Of a stretch of 64,000 nucleotides of DNA, positions 28,808 through 36,988 are shown piece by piece. Within the stretch, counting starts at the first letter, position 1; each line of letters starts with the position of its first letter. The translations under genes and the position numbers were made by a program. Source of the DNA: Desulfuromonas thiophila (GTDB lineage Bacteria; Desulfobacterota; Desulfuromonadia; Desulfuromonadales; Desulfuromonadaceae); the NCBI RefSeq assembly GCF_900101955.1, contig NZ_FNAQ01000007.1, forward strand, positions 1 to 64,000. Reading direction: 5' to 3'. The notes beneath the pieces are model-generated. The model had not been told where the DNA came from and did not search any database. It was given only the letters and a program-made list of their open reading frames with translations.

Positions 28808-29853
28808 AACCGGCCTTTGCCGCCTTGCAGCCGCGTCATTTGCTGGTACGGCAGACCAATTGGATTGGCGATGCGGTCATGACCACGCCGGCGCTGGCGG
28901 CGCTGCGGGCCCATTTCCCGCACAGCCGCATCGTGGTGCTGGCCAATCCGCTGGTGGCGGAGCTGTTTGTTCACCATCCCCATGTGGATGCGGTACTGCG
29001 CTACGAGAAACAGGGCTGTCATGGCGGGGTCGCCGGTCTGTGGCGCCTGGGTCGCGAATTGCGCCCGCAGGGGTTTGAAGCCGCCCTGCTGCTGCAGAAT
29101 GCCTTTGAGGCGGCGCTTATCGCCCGCCTGGCCGGCATTCCCTGGCGGGCCGGTTATCGCACCGATGGCCGTGGCCTGTTGCTCAGCCATGGCGTAGCAC
29201 GGACGGCGGCGGATAAAAGACGCCACCATACCGACTATTATCTGGAATTGCTGCGTCGCTTGGGGCTAAACGCGCCGGCCGCGCCGTTGCTGCTGGCGTG
29301 TACCTCGGCCGAACAGGACGCGGCGCGTACCCTGCTGGCGGGCCAGCGGCCTGTTGCCATTAATCCGGGAGCGGCCTACGGTAGCGCCAAACGCTGGTTG
29401 CCGGAACGCTTCGCCGCCGTGGCCGATGCCCTGGCCGACCGCTACGGTGTGCCCATTGTGCTGACCGGCGGGCCGAACGAACAGGCCATCGGGGCGGACA
29501 TTGCCGCTGCCATGCGTTTCCCGGTGCAGAATCTCATCGGCCGCACCAGCGTGCGTCAGTTGATGGCGTTGCTGCAGCAGTGTCGTCTGTTGGTGACCAA
29601 CGATTCCGGTCCGATGCATGTGGCGGCGGCCTTTGGGGTGCCCTTGGTAGCGGTGTTCGGCTCCACCGATCACCGCACCACCTCGCCACTGGCGGCCAAT
29701 GTGCGCATCGTGCGCCAGGCGGTGGATTGCGCTCCCTGTCTCAGGCGGCAGTGTCCGACGGATCATCGCTGTATGACAGCCATCAGCGCTGACATGGTCG
29801 TGGCCGCCGCCGGCGAGTTGCTCGATGGTCTCAGTGCTGAGGGAGCCGCGTGA
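28804..29853 (+). CDS. waaF: ADP-heptose:LPS heptosyltransferase II
   Basis: 349 residues from GTG 28804. GT9 enzyme that adds the second L-glycero-D-manno-heptose to the inner core in the cytoplasm. The beginning RQTNWIGDAVMTTPALAAL and the C-terminal LLVTNDSGPMHVAAAFGVPL block are typical GT9 signatures, and VINPGA-like AINPGAAYGSAKRW is the WaaF-specific loop. FGSTDHRTTSP follows. Stop overlaps the waaC start by four bases, so both heptosyltransferases are made together. Confidence 0.94.
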   Translation: MKPAFAALQPRHLLVRQTNWIGDAVMTTPALAALRAHFPHSRIVVLANPLVAELFVHHPHVDAVLRYEKQGCHGGVAGLWRLGRELRPQGFEAALLLQNAFEAALIARLAGIPWRAGYRTDGRGLLLSHGVARTAADKRRHHTDYYLELLRRLGLNAPAAPLLLACTSAEQDAARTLLAGQRPVAINPGAAYGSAKRWLPERFAAVADALADRYGVPIVLTGGPNEQAIGADIAAAMRFPVQNLIGRTSVRQLMALLQQCRLLVTNDSGPMHVAAAFGVPLVAVFGSTDHRTTSPLAANVRIVRQAVDCAPCLRRQCPTDHRCMTAISADMVVAAAGELLDGLSAEGAA

Positions 29854-30920
29854 AGATTCTGATTGTCAAGGTCAGTGCCCTGGGCGATGTGGTCCACGCC
29901 CTGCCAGTGCTGGCCTATATCCGGGCGGCGGAACCGGCTGCCGAGGTCGACTGGCTGGTGGAGGAGGGTTTCGCGCCGCTGTTGCGGGGCCATCCCCTGC
30001 TGCGGGCCGTGCTGCCGCTGCAGACCCGCCGCTGGCGCAAGCTGCCGCCGCTGGCCCTGGCGCGGGAGTTTTTTGCCTTTGTGCGTCGGCTGCGCGCCGA
30101 GCGTTACGATCTGGTGCTGGATCTGCAGGGCAACAGCAAAAGCGGTCTGGTCACCCTGCTGGCGCGGGCCACGGCCAAATACGGCTATGATCGCCGGGCC
30201 GTGCGCGAATGGCCCAACCTGCTGGCGACTCGCCAGCGGGTGAGCCTGGGAGCCGCCGATTACCACGTTGGTCAGCGTGCCCTGGCGCTGGTGCGGGCGG
30301 CCCTGCCGGCGGCGGTTCAGGTCGCTTGCGCTGGTCCCCTGACGGTTGATGACCAGGCCCGCCGCGAGGTGGCCGATCAGCTGCGCCAGCTGGGGTTGCC
30401 GGCGGGGCGGCGTCTGATTGTCTGCCACTACGGCACCACCTGGCGGACTAAGCTGTGGGCGCTGGAGCACTGGCAGACCCTGGTAGCGCAGTTGGCGGCG
30501 CGGCCGGACGCGGTGCCGCTTTTGACTTGGGGTAACGCCGAGGAACAACAGGCGGCTGCCGCGATTGCCGCGCTGGCGCCGGGCGCGCTGCTGTGGCCGC
30601 GTGGCAGTTTGCCACAGCTGGTGGCGCTGCTGGCCGTCGCCGATCTGGTGGTGGGGGGCGACACCGGCCCGGTTCATATCGCCGCCGCTGTTGGCACGCC
30701 GACGGTGTCCCTTTATCGGGTGACCGATGCCCGCCGCAATGGTCCGCTGGGAAGAGAACATCGCTGCCTGCAGGTGCCGCTGGCCTGTGCCGCCTGTCTG
30801 CGCAAAGACTGCCCGCAGCAGCAGGTTTGCGCCAGCGCGATTGCTCCGGCCACGGTGCTGGCGGCCATCAATGAGCTGCTGCCGGAAACCGGTCAGCCGC
30901 CTAAAGAAAAGAGTCTATGA
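29850..30920 (+). CDS. waaC: ADP-heptose:LPS heptosyltransferase I
   Basis: 356 residues from GTG 29850. GT9 enzyme that adds the first heptose to Kdo. Begins MKILIVKVSALGDVVHALPV, the WaaC signature, and keeps LVVGGDTGPVHIAAAVGTPTV for ADP-heptose binding and the LDLQGNSKSGL stretch. A Cys-rich tail (CAACLRKDCPQQQVC) is common in this lineage and may bind a metal. Followed after one base by gmhA. Confidence 0.94.
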   Translation: MKILIVKVSALGDVVHALPVLAYIRAAEPAAEVDWLVEEGFAPLLRGHPLLRAVLPLQTRRWRKLPPLALAREFFAFVRRLRAERYDLVLDLQGNSKSGLVTLLARATAKYGYDRRAVREWPNLLATRQRVSLGAADYHVGQRALALVRAALPAAVQVACAGPLTVDDQARREVADQLRQLGLPAGRRLIVCHYGTTWRTKLWALEHWQTLVAQLAARPDAVPLLTWGNAEEQQAAAAIAALAPGALLWPRGSLPQLVALLAVADLVVGGDTGPVHIAAAVGTPTVSLYRVTDARRNGPLGREHRCLQVPLACAACLRKDCPQQQVCASAIAPATVLAAINELLPETGQPPKEKSL

Positions 30921-30921
30921 C

Positions 30922-31521
30922 ATGGAAATAACAGAGAAAAACTGTATGGAAGCGAAGATCCGCCAGCATCTGCGGCGTCATATTGCCGTGTTCGAGCAGC
31001 AGGTGCTGCCCCTCAGTGGTCAACTGGCGGCCTGCGCCGAACGGCTTTGTGCCTGTCTGCGGGCCGGCCATAAGGTGCTGGTTATGGGCAATGGCGGCAG
31101 TGCCGCCGACGCCCAGCATCTGGCGGCCGAGCTGGTTGGCCGTTTTCTGAAGAATCGGGCGGCGTTGCCTGCAATCGCATTGACGACGGACAGCTCAATT
31201 CTGACGGCGGTCGGTAACGATTTTGGCTTCGAGCAAGTGTTTGCCCGCCAGGTCGAGGCTCTGGCCGGTGCCGGCGATGTTGTTATCGGTATTTCCACCA
31301 GTGGCAACTCGCCCAATGTGCTGCGTGCCATTGAAGTGGCGCGCCGGCGCGGTTGCGTTACCCTGGCCTTTACCGGTCGCGCTGGCGGCGAACTGGCGCG
31401 CCAGGTTGATCTGGCGTTGACGGTGGCCGTGCCGGAGACGCCACACATCCAGGAAGCTCACCTGACCTTCATCCATATTCTCTGTGATCTGGTGGAGCAG
31501 GAGCTGTTTCCGCAGGACTGA
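30922..31521 (+). CDS. gmhA: Phosphoheptose isomerase
   Basis: 199 residues from ATG 30922; an ATG eight codons on is an alternative. Converts sedoheptulose 7-phosphate into D-glycero-D-manno-heptose 7-phosphate, first step to ADP-heptose. SIS-domain signatures are VMGNGGSAADAQHLAAELVGRF near 50, ALTTDSSILTAVGNDFGFE, and GISTSGNSPNVLRAI. The zinc/catalytic Glu and His are in ETPHIQEAHLTFIH. HldE (43053) does the next steps; the GmhB phosphatase is not in the window. Confidence 0.96.
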   Translation: MEITEKNCMEAKIRQHLRRHIAVFEQQVLPLSGQLAACAERLCACLRAGHKVLVMGNGGSAADAQHLAAELVGRFLKNRAALPAIALTTDSSILTAVGNDFGFEQVFARQVEALAGAGDVVIGISTSGNSPNVLRAIEVARRRGCVTLAFTGRAGGELARQVDLALTVAVPETPHIQEAHLTFIHILCDLVEQELFPQD

Positions 31522-31525
31522 GGCG

Positions 31526-32182
31526 ATGAAATGGTTGCCACCGGCCGAATACCAGCGGCTGGTGCAGAACAGTCGCCAGTTGGAGGCGGATGCCTTCGGG
31601 CCCAAGGTGCTGCTGACCGGCGAGGGCCTGGTGGTCAAGATCTTCCGCCGCAAGCATTTGTTGTCGCGCGAGTTGCTGTCGCCGGCGGCCTGGCGTTTTG
31701 CCCGTCACGCCCGTCGGCTGCAGCGCCGCGGTATTGCCAGCCTGCAGGTGGAACGGCTGGCCCGCTGTCGCCGGCCGGCCTGCAGCCTGGCCTGGTACGT
31801 CTGGCTCGATGGCGAACCCCTGCGTCAGCACTGTCGCCGGCCCGACACGGATCAGACGGCACTGCTGCAACGGCTGGGCACTTTCGTGGCGTTGCTGCAC
31901 CAGCGTGGCGTTCTGTTTCGTTCGCTGCACTGGGGCAACATCCTGGTGCAGCCCGCTGGTGACTTTGCCCTCATTGATGTCCTCGACCTGCGTCTGCAGC
32001 GCCGCCCTTTGAGCCTGCGCCAGCGCCGGCGCAATTTCCTTCATCTGCTGCGTTATGCCCAGGATGCCCAGCTGTTCCAAAGCCAGGCCGAAGCCTTCTG
32101 GCGCGGTTACGCCATGATCACTGAGCTGTCGGCTGTGGCTCTGCAGGCGCTGCGGCAGACTCCGATCATCTCGCGAAAGTAA
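31526..32182 (+). CDS. LPS-core kinase-like protein (WaaP/Kdo-kinase superfamily)
   Basis: 218 residues from ATG 31526, with GAGG upstream, four bases after gmhA. A small eukaryotic-type kinase fold: VVKIFRRK supplies the ATP-binding lysine near residue 39; SLHWGNILVQ near 137 replaces the catalytic HRD-N loop (His-x4-Asn pattern, with Trp in place of Asp); and ALIDVLDLRLQRRPLS is the DFG-like metal site. The family includes WapQ/InaA-type proteins of P. aeruginosa LPS loci. It likely phosphorylates a core sugar, but the atypical catalytic loop means activity is unproven. Confidence 0.75.
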   Translation: MKWLPPAEYQRLVQNSRQLEADAFGPKVLLTGEGLVVKIFRRKHLLSRELLSPAAWRFARHARRLQRRGIASLQVERLARCRRPACSLAWYVWLDGEPLRQHCRRPDTDQTALLQRLGTFVALLHQRGVLFRSLHWGNILVQPAGDFALIDVLDLRLQRRPLSLRQRRRNFLHLLRYAQDAQLFQSQAEAFWRGYAMITELSAVALQALRQTPIISRK

Positions 32183-32189
32183 CCGATTC

Positions 32190-33299
32190 ATGCGACTGGC
32201 TTTTGCCCTGTTCAAGTATTTCCCCTATGGCGGCCTGCAGCGCGACTGCCTCAAGATTGCCCGCGAGGCGCAGCGGCGCGGCCATCAGGTGCAGCTTTTC
32301 GCTCTCGAAGCCCAGGGTGAACTGCCGGCCGATGTGCCGCTGACCTGTCTGCCGGTCAGCGCGCGGGTCAATTACCGGCGCTACGAGCAGTTTGCTGTTG
32401 CCTTGCAACAGCGCCTGCGGCAGGAACCCTGCGATGTCCTGGTGGGCTTCAACCGCATGCCCGGTCTTGATTTCTATTTCGCCGCCGATCCCTGTTTCGC
32501 CCTGCGGTTGCGTACCCGACCCTTCTGGTATGGCTGGCTGCCGCGCAGTCGCAGTTTTTTGCGGGCTGAGCGTGCCGTTTACGGCCGTGACAGCCTGACC
32601 CGCATTCTGACCCTTAGCACCTTTGAGCAGCCCGCGCTTCGGCAGATCTACGGCACCGCCGCTGAGCGGTTTTATCTGCTGCCTCCCGGTGTGGCGTCGG
32701 ATCGGCTGGCGCCGCCGGATTATGACCAGCGGCGGGCCGGTTTTCGTCGCCAGCTGGGCCTCGGGCCGCAGCAGAAACTGCTGCTCATGGTGGGTTCCGG
32801 TTTTCGTATCAAGGGGGTCGACCGGGCTCTGACGGCCCTGGCCGCCTTGCCACAACCCCTGCGGCAGCGTTGCCAGTTGCGGATTCTCGGGCGTGACAAC
32901 CAGCGCCCGTTTGAACGGTTGGCGCGTCAACTGGGGCTGGCGGAGCAGGTACAGTTTCTCGGCGGCTGCGATGACGTGGCCAATTTCATGTTCGCTGCCG
33001 ATCTGCTGCTGCATCCGGCCCATCGCGAAGCCGCCGGCATGGTTCTGGTGGAGGCTATCGCCGCCCGCTTGCCGGTGCTGGTGACGGACAGCTGTGGTTA
33101 CAGCCAGCATATCGCCGATTCCGCCGCCGGTCTGGTGCATCGCAGCCCCTTCGATGGCCGGCGCTTTGCCCGCGAGCTGGAACAGATGCTGACCAGCGAC
33201 CCGGCTATCTGGCAGACGGCGGCGACAACCTATCTGGCACGCACCGATCTTGTCGGTCTGGCCGCGCGGGCCGTCGATCTCATCGAACAGGAGGCGTGA
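32190..33299 (+). CDS. waaG: LPS core glycosyltransferase, WaaG-like (GT4)
   Basis: 369 residues from ATG 32190. Starts MRLAFALFKYFPYGGLQRDC, the hallmark of WaaG, which adds the first outer-core hexose to heptose II. The GT-B fold has MVGSGFRIKGVDRAL near 210 and the E-x7-E site in HREAAGMVLVEAIAARLPVL near 285. Adjacent to waaP, as in Pseudomonas and enterobacteria. Donor sugar (UDP-glucose or UDP-galactosamine) cannot be read from the sequence. Its stop overlaps the waaP ATG. Confidence 0.92.
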   Translation: MRLAFALFKYFPYGGLQRDCLKIAREAQRRGHQVQLFALEAQGELPADVPLTCLPVSARVNYRRYEQFAVALQQRLRQEPCDVLVGFNRMPGLDFYFAADPCFALRLRTRPFWYGWLPRSRSFLRAERAVYGRDSLTRILTLSTFEQPALRQIYGTAAERFYLLPPGVASDRLAPPDYDQRRAGFRRQLGLGPQQKLLLMVGSGFRIKGVDRALTALAALPQPLRQRCQLRILGRDNQRPFERLARQLGLAEQVQFLGGCDDVANFMFAADLLLHPAHREAAGMVLVEAIAARLPVLVTDSCGYSQHIADSAAGLVHRSPFDGRRFARELEQMLTSDPAIWQTAATTYLARTDLVGLAARAVDLIEQEA

Positions 33300-34117
33300 T
33301 GCTGATTCTGCCGCCCGAGTGGCGCCAGCTGTGGCCGGATTGCGATCCCTTCGACGCCCTCTTCGCCCTGCAGGGTGAGGAATTCCGCAACATGGATGGT
33401 CGTCGCACCCTGCGTTTCGAGCTGCTCGGCCGCAGCTATTTCGCCAAGCTCTACAGCGGTCTGGGTTGGGGGCGGCTGCTGGGCAGTCTGTTGCGCTTGC
33501 GTCGGCCACCTGTGTCGAGCGCCTCCAATGAATGGCTGGCCTGCCAGATCCTCGCCCGGCTGGGAGTCGAAACCCTCAAACCGGTGGCCTACGGCGAACG
33601 CGGCCGTAATCCGGTGACGCGGCAATCCTTTCTGATCACCGAGGAACTCAAACCAACGATCAGCCTGGAGGATTTCTGCCGTGACTGGGCACGCCAGCCG
33701 CCGCCCGTGCGCCTGAAACGGGCACTGATCACGCGTCTTGCCCTCATCAGTCGGACGCTGCATGAACAGGGCATTAACCACCGTGATTATTACCTGTGTC
33801 ATTTTCTGTTGCAGGTAGCGGACGGCGCGACCGTTGATCCCGCCGATTTTCATCTCTACCTTATTGACTTGCACCGGGTACAGTTCCGCCAGCGGCTGCC
33901 GTTGCGCTGGCGGATCAAGGATCTGGCCGGGCTGTACTTTTCCAGCCTGGGCATGGGCCTGACGGTGCGCGACTACTGTCGTTTTATCCGGCTGTACAGT
34001 GCGTTGCCCCTGCGCCAGGCCCTGCGCCGCCAGGCGCGTCTGTGGCGCCGCGTCGAACGTCGTGGCGTTCAGCTGCGGCGGCGTTTTGTCCGCAAATATG
34101 CGCCGGGCCTGTCATGA
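33299..34117 (+). CDS. waaP: LPS core heptose I kinase
   Basis: 272 residues from ATG 33299. Phosphorylates O4 of heptose I at the inner membrane. Kinase elements: SYFAKLYSGLGWG with the ATP lysine near 48, SNEWLACQILARLGVETL, the catalytic loop GINHRDYYLCHFLL near 160, and the metal aspartate in LYLIDLHRVQFRQRLP near 190. These match WaaP closely; the catalytic Asp is present, unlike in the small kinase at 31526. The following glycosyltransferase overlaps by four bases. Confidence 0.93.
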   Translation: MLILPPEWRQLWPDCDPFDALFALQGEEFRNMDGRRTLRFELLGRSYFAKLYSGLGWGRLLGSLLRLRRPPVSSASNEWLACQILARLGVETLKPVAYGERGRNPVTRQSFLITEELKPTISLEDFCRDWARQPPPVRLKRALITRLALISRTLHEQGINHRDYYLCHFLLQVADGATVDPADFHLYLIDLHRVQFRQRLPLRWRIKDLAGLYFSSLGMGLTVRDYCRFIRLYSALPLRQALRRQARLWRRVERRGVQLRRRFVRKYAPGLS

Positions 34118-35625
34118 GCGAGCGGTTGTCGGCCATTGCCGGCCATCCCCGTCGCCTGCTGGGACTGATCCTGCTGCTGTCGCTGCTGCTCAAGCTGCTG
34201 CTGTTGTGGAGCGATCCGGTGGTCAACCGCGATGCCGCCGTCTATGTCGCGGCTGCCCGCCACTATGCTCAGGGTCAGTTTGGTGCTGGCCTGGCCCAGT
34301 ATCCAATGCCGCTCTATCCGCTATTGCTGGCCGCAGTGCATGGCTTGGTGCCCGACTGGATTCGCGCCGGCCAACTGCTCAGCAGTCTGGCGCTGGTACT
34401 TTGCCTGCTGCCGCTCTACAGCCTTGGCCGTCGCCTGTTCAGCCCTGCGGCGGCTTTGGCTACCTGTCTGTTGTTTGCCCTGCTGCCGACGTATAATGAG
34501 GCGGCCGTTTTCTTGCTGCGCGATCCCCTGTTTCTGCTGCTGGCGCTGGCCTGCCTGGCACAGCTGGCGCGCTACAGCGCCCGGCCGGGGATCGGCGGGG
34601 TGTTTGTCACGCTGTTGCTGGCGCTGCTGGCCACGGCCCTGCGGATCGAAGGGCTGCTGTTGTTGGCTCTGCTGCCGCCGCTACTGCTGCTGATCACGGC
34701 GGCGAACCCGGCGCCGGGCTGGCGATTGAAGCAGGTCTTGCGGGCTGGCCTGTTGCTGGTGCTGCTGCTGGCGTTGTTCTGGGAGCTGGGGTGGCTGGAG
34801 CTGGCCGGGGTTTCGCGGCTGGGAGAGGCTCGCCAGTGGCTGGAAGGCCTGGTCCGGCTGGAGCTGTTCACCGATTACCGCCAGTTGCTTGACCAGATCA
34901 AGCAGCTGCAGCGGCAGCTGCCCGGCGGCCATCTGGCCAACAACCTGCTGGAAGTGACGCGCCACTATGCGCCACTGATCTACCTGCTGGGCCTGGTGGA
35001 AATGCTGGCCACGGCGCTGTTGCCGGGTACCCTGCTGGCTCTCTGGCCACTGTGGCGTGCCGGCCGAGGTTTCTGGTCTCCAGCCCGGCAAGTACTGCTC
35101 TGGCCGCTGCTGGCCTTCGTGGCACTCAATCTGCTGTTTTGCCTGGTGCACAATTTCACCACCGGCCGTTATCTATGGTTGCCGCTGGTGCTCTGCCTGG
35201 TGCTGGCCGGTGAGGGTCTGCAAGGCTGGCGGCAGTGGCTGGCGTCGCGTCCTGCGCTGCTGGCGCTGCTGCTGGTGCTGGTTTACGGGGTACCGGCGGC
35301 CAAGACCCTGGCCCTGGCGCAGCAGGCTGACAAGAACCACAGCATCCGCCAGGCCGGTTACTGGTTGCGGCACAACGATGCGCCGCAGCGTTTGCGGCTG
35401 CTCAGCAACGACAGCCGCTTTGGGCTCTATGCCGACCGGCTGGCTCTGCCGTGGGACAGGGAACTCGCTGAACGGTTGAGCTTTGCTGAGACGCTGCCGG
35501 CGGTTGATCTGGTGCTGCTGGCGCTGCCGGCGCGGCAGCGGCTGGTGTTGCCCGCCGGGCTGGTGGAACGGGCGACCTTTCACGATGGTACGATGCAGGT
35601 GCTGGTACTGGCGCCAGGCGACTGA
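34114..35625 (+). CDS. Polytopic glycosyltransferase (GT39/ArnT-like)
   Basis: 503 residues from ATG 34114, overlapping waaP. About eleven or more Leu-rich membrane helices. The first periplasmic loop carries NRDAAVYVAAARHYAQGQF, matching the acidic 'D-E/D' motif of GT-C enzymes that use lipid-phosphate sugars. A soluble tail follows the last helix. Relatives (ArnT, PMT) transfer a sugar from an undecaprenyl carrier to LPS or protein on the periplasmic side. The place in the core cluster suggests an outer-core or lipid A decoration. Donor and target unknown. Confidence 0.8.
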   Translation: MSERLSAIAGHPRRLLGLILLLSLLLKLLLLWSDPVVNRDAAVYVAAARHYAQGQFGAGLAQYPMPLYPLLLAAVHGLVPDWIRAGQLLSSLALVLCLLPLYSLGRRLFSPAAALATCLLFALLPTYNEAAVFLLRDPLFLLLALACLAQLARYSARPGIGGVFVTLLLALLATALRIEGLLLLALLPPLLLLITAANPAPGWRLKQVLRAGLLLVLLLALFWELGWLELAGVSRLGEARQWLEGLVRLELFTDYRQLLDQIKQLQRQLPGGHLANNLLEVTRHYAPLIYLLGLVEMLATALLPGTLLALWPLWRAGRGFWSPARQVLLWPLLAFVALNLLFCLVHNFTTGRYLWLPLVLCLVLAGEGLQGWRQWLASRPALLALLLVLVYGVPAAKTLALAQQADKNHSIRQAGYWLRHNDAPQRLRLLSNDSRFGLYADRLALPWDRELAERLSFAETLPAVDLVLLALPARQRLVLPAGLVERATFHDGTMQVLVLAPGD

Positions 35626-35693
35626 GCGGTGTTGGCTGCAGGGGAAGCGAACGGCGAAAAGCGCTCAAAAAACCGGATAAGGGGAGAATGGCG

Positions 35694-36473
35694 TCAGCGT
35701 AGCGGAAAGGTGTCGTACAGCTGTTTTTGCACCTCGGCCAGGCCGGGACGCTGATAGGTGGCGCACCAGTCGGCTACCTCGGCGGGAGTCGTGGCGGGGC
35801 CGAAGGGCAGGGGGCGCAACGTTTCAAGGCCGAAGACGGAGTAGTAGTCAGCAAACTTGAAGTCGTTGCCGCGCACGGCGTCGGACAGCTTGATCCAGCC
35901 GTTGGGAATCTGCAGGGCGTCAGCCACGATCAGGCCGTGCAGGCTGGACGACAGGACGAAGTCACACTGACTGATCTGGCTGAGGAACTCACGGGTTTCG
36001 GAAAAAATGTCGATAACCTGTACCCCGGCCTGTTTGGCAAAGGTCGCTACTGCCGGATGTTGCTGATCCTTGTAGTGGGGTACGATGCCAACCCGCCAGC
36101 GCTTGGCGGACGCTTTGTCAGGCAGCAGCAGCGGGCAGAGCAGGCCGGGGTCGCCCAGAACCCTGATGCTGCGGTTGCGTAGTGCCGCCGCTGTCAGCCG
36201 GCCGCGCACGGCGTGGATGTGATGCGGCGTACGGAAGGGCGGCGCCTGACCGATCAGGCCGCTGCCCCAGACATGCACCCGGTGGCTCCAGAAGTGGTTT
36301 TTCAGCCGCTGCAGAATGCTGCCGACCGCCACCAGATCGCAGCGGTTGGGTTTGGCGTGAACTACTGGCCGGCCGCTGATAGCCTCGCACAGCACTGGCG
36401 AGAGCCAGTCGCCAAAATTCTTGCGGCCATCCTTCAGGCCCGACGACCAGTACAGCTTCAGCGGTTTTTTCAT
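35694..36473 (-). CDS. Polysaccharide pyruvyltransferase-family protein
   Basis: 259 residues from ATG 36471-36473, with GGAG upstream on the minus strand. KNFGDWLSPVLCEAI near residue 18, LVAVGSILQ, HVWGSGLI, AVRGRLTAAALR, GDPGLLCP and SSSLHGLIVADALQIP near 175 are the usual blocks of PF04230 proteins. Family members put a pyruvate ketal on surface sugars from phosphoenolpyruvate, or act as glycosyltransferase-like enzymes. It is convergent with the preceding gene and stands alone between it and repeat copy 2. The role in the core or O-chain is inferred from context only. Confidence 0.85.
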   Translation of the reverse strand: MKKPLKLYWSSGLKDGRKNFGDWLSPVLCEAISGRPVVHAKPNRCDLVAVGSILQRLKNHFWSHRVHVWGSGLIGQAPPFRTPHHIHAVRGRLTAAALRNRSIRVLGDPGLLCPLLLPDKASAKRWRVGIVPHYKDQQHPAVATFAKQAGVQVIDIFSETREFLSQISQCDFVLSSSLHGLIVADALQIPNGWIKLSDAVRGNDFKFADYYSVFGLETLRPLPFGPATTPAEVADWCATYQRPGLAEVQKQLYDTFPLR

Positions 36474-36493
36474 CGGAAACTCCGGCGTGGAGA

Positions 36494-36546
36494 CCCCTGG
36501 ATTTATCCATGGGGAGGAAACGCCGCTCCGCCGTCAGGCGGAGGGC
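36494..36546. repeat. Two tandem hairpins upstream of the pyruvyltransferase gene
   Basis: CCCCTGGAT at about 36494-36502 pairs with ATCCATGGGG at about 36505-36514. CTCCGCC at 36526-36532 pairs perfectly with GGCGGAG at 36537-36543 and can be extended through a one-base bulge. No T run follows on either strand. They fall in the leader of the minus-strand gene and could shape its 5' RNA or be degenerate repeat DNA. Confidence 0.4.
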
Positions 36547-36600
36547 TTGTGGTGGTAGCCGTAGCCGTCGGCCCGATGCAGACGGCGGCAATGTTGCTTA

Positions 36601-36757
36601 GCAGGATGTTGAAAAAGTCCCATCCGGGGCTTTTTCAACGACGCAAGCCGAAAATGCGATTTCCGTCTTACTCACAAAATCAATCCATTACGAAGTAATG
36701 ATTGATTTTGGTCGCCCGTCCATGGGCTCCAGCAGGCTGTTTTTCAACAGCCTGTTA
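36601..36757 (-). repeat. Dispersed 155-bp palindromic repeat, copy 2 (inverted)
   Basis: Reverse-oriented copy of the element at 28453-28608. Visible parts: GTTGAAAAAGTCCC (36608-36621) with GGGGCTTTTTCAAC (36626-36639); the AAAATCAATCC / ATTGATTTT hairpin near 36677-36710; and CAGGCTGTTTTTCAACAGCCTG near its right end (36733-36754). Differences from copy 1 are scattered single bases. The two copies bracket about 8 kb of LPS-core genes. Confidence 0.85.
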
Positions 36758-36762
36758 GACAA

Positions 36763-36855
36763 CTCGCTGCTATCAATCTATCCTGATAGAAAGATAACTT
36801 GATAGCAGCGAGCAAGAGCCAAATGCTAGCAAGATATCTCGATAGCTGGCTAGCA
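36763..36855. promoter_or_regulatory. Palindrome cluster with repeated GATAG, putative control region of the Fic gene
   Basis: A perfect 14-base inverted repeat (CTCGCTGCTATCAA at 36763-36776, TTGATAGCAGCGAG at 36799-36812) encloses a smaller CTATC-CT-GATAG palindrome (36778-36789). A second pair, TGCTAGC (36824-36830) and GCTAGCA (36849-36855), follows. GATAG or its complement occurs seven times between 36770 and 36883. This dense symmetric motif set, 110-220 bases before a start codon, looks like multiple sites for a dimeric regulator. The regulator is unknown. Confidence 0.5.
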
Positions 36856-36988
36856 AAAAACTGATAGAATGCTCAACAGATAGCGCTGAGAATAACATGA
36901 AATTTTATCGCGAGCTGAAATGGCATTTTACGATTTTTTGTAAATATTTGCTGTCGTTTTCGACCGGGCGGATGTGGTTTTCGACACA

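Noticed and set aside
36548-36560. GGTGGTAGCCGT resembling the RfaH ops element GGCGGTAGCNTG
   Set aside because: Mismatches at key positions and not placed ahead of an LPS operon in the right orientation.
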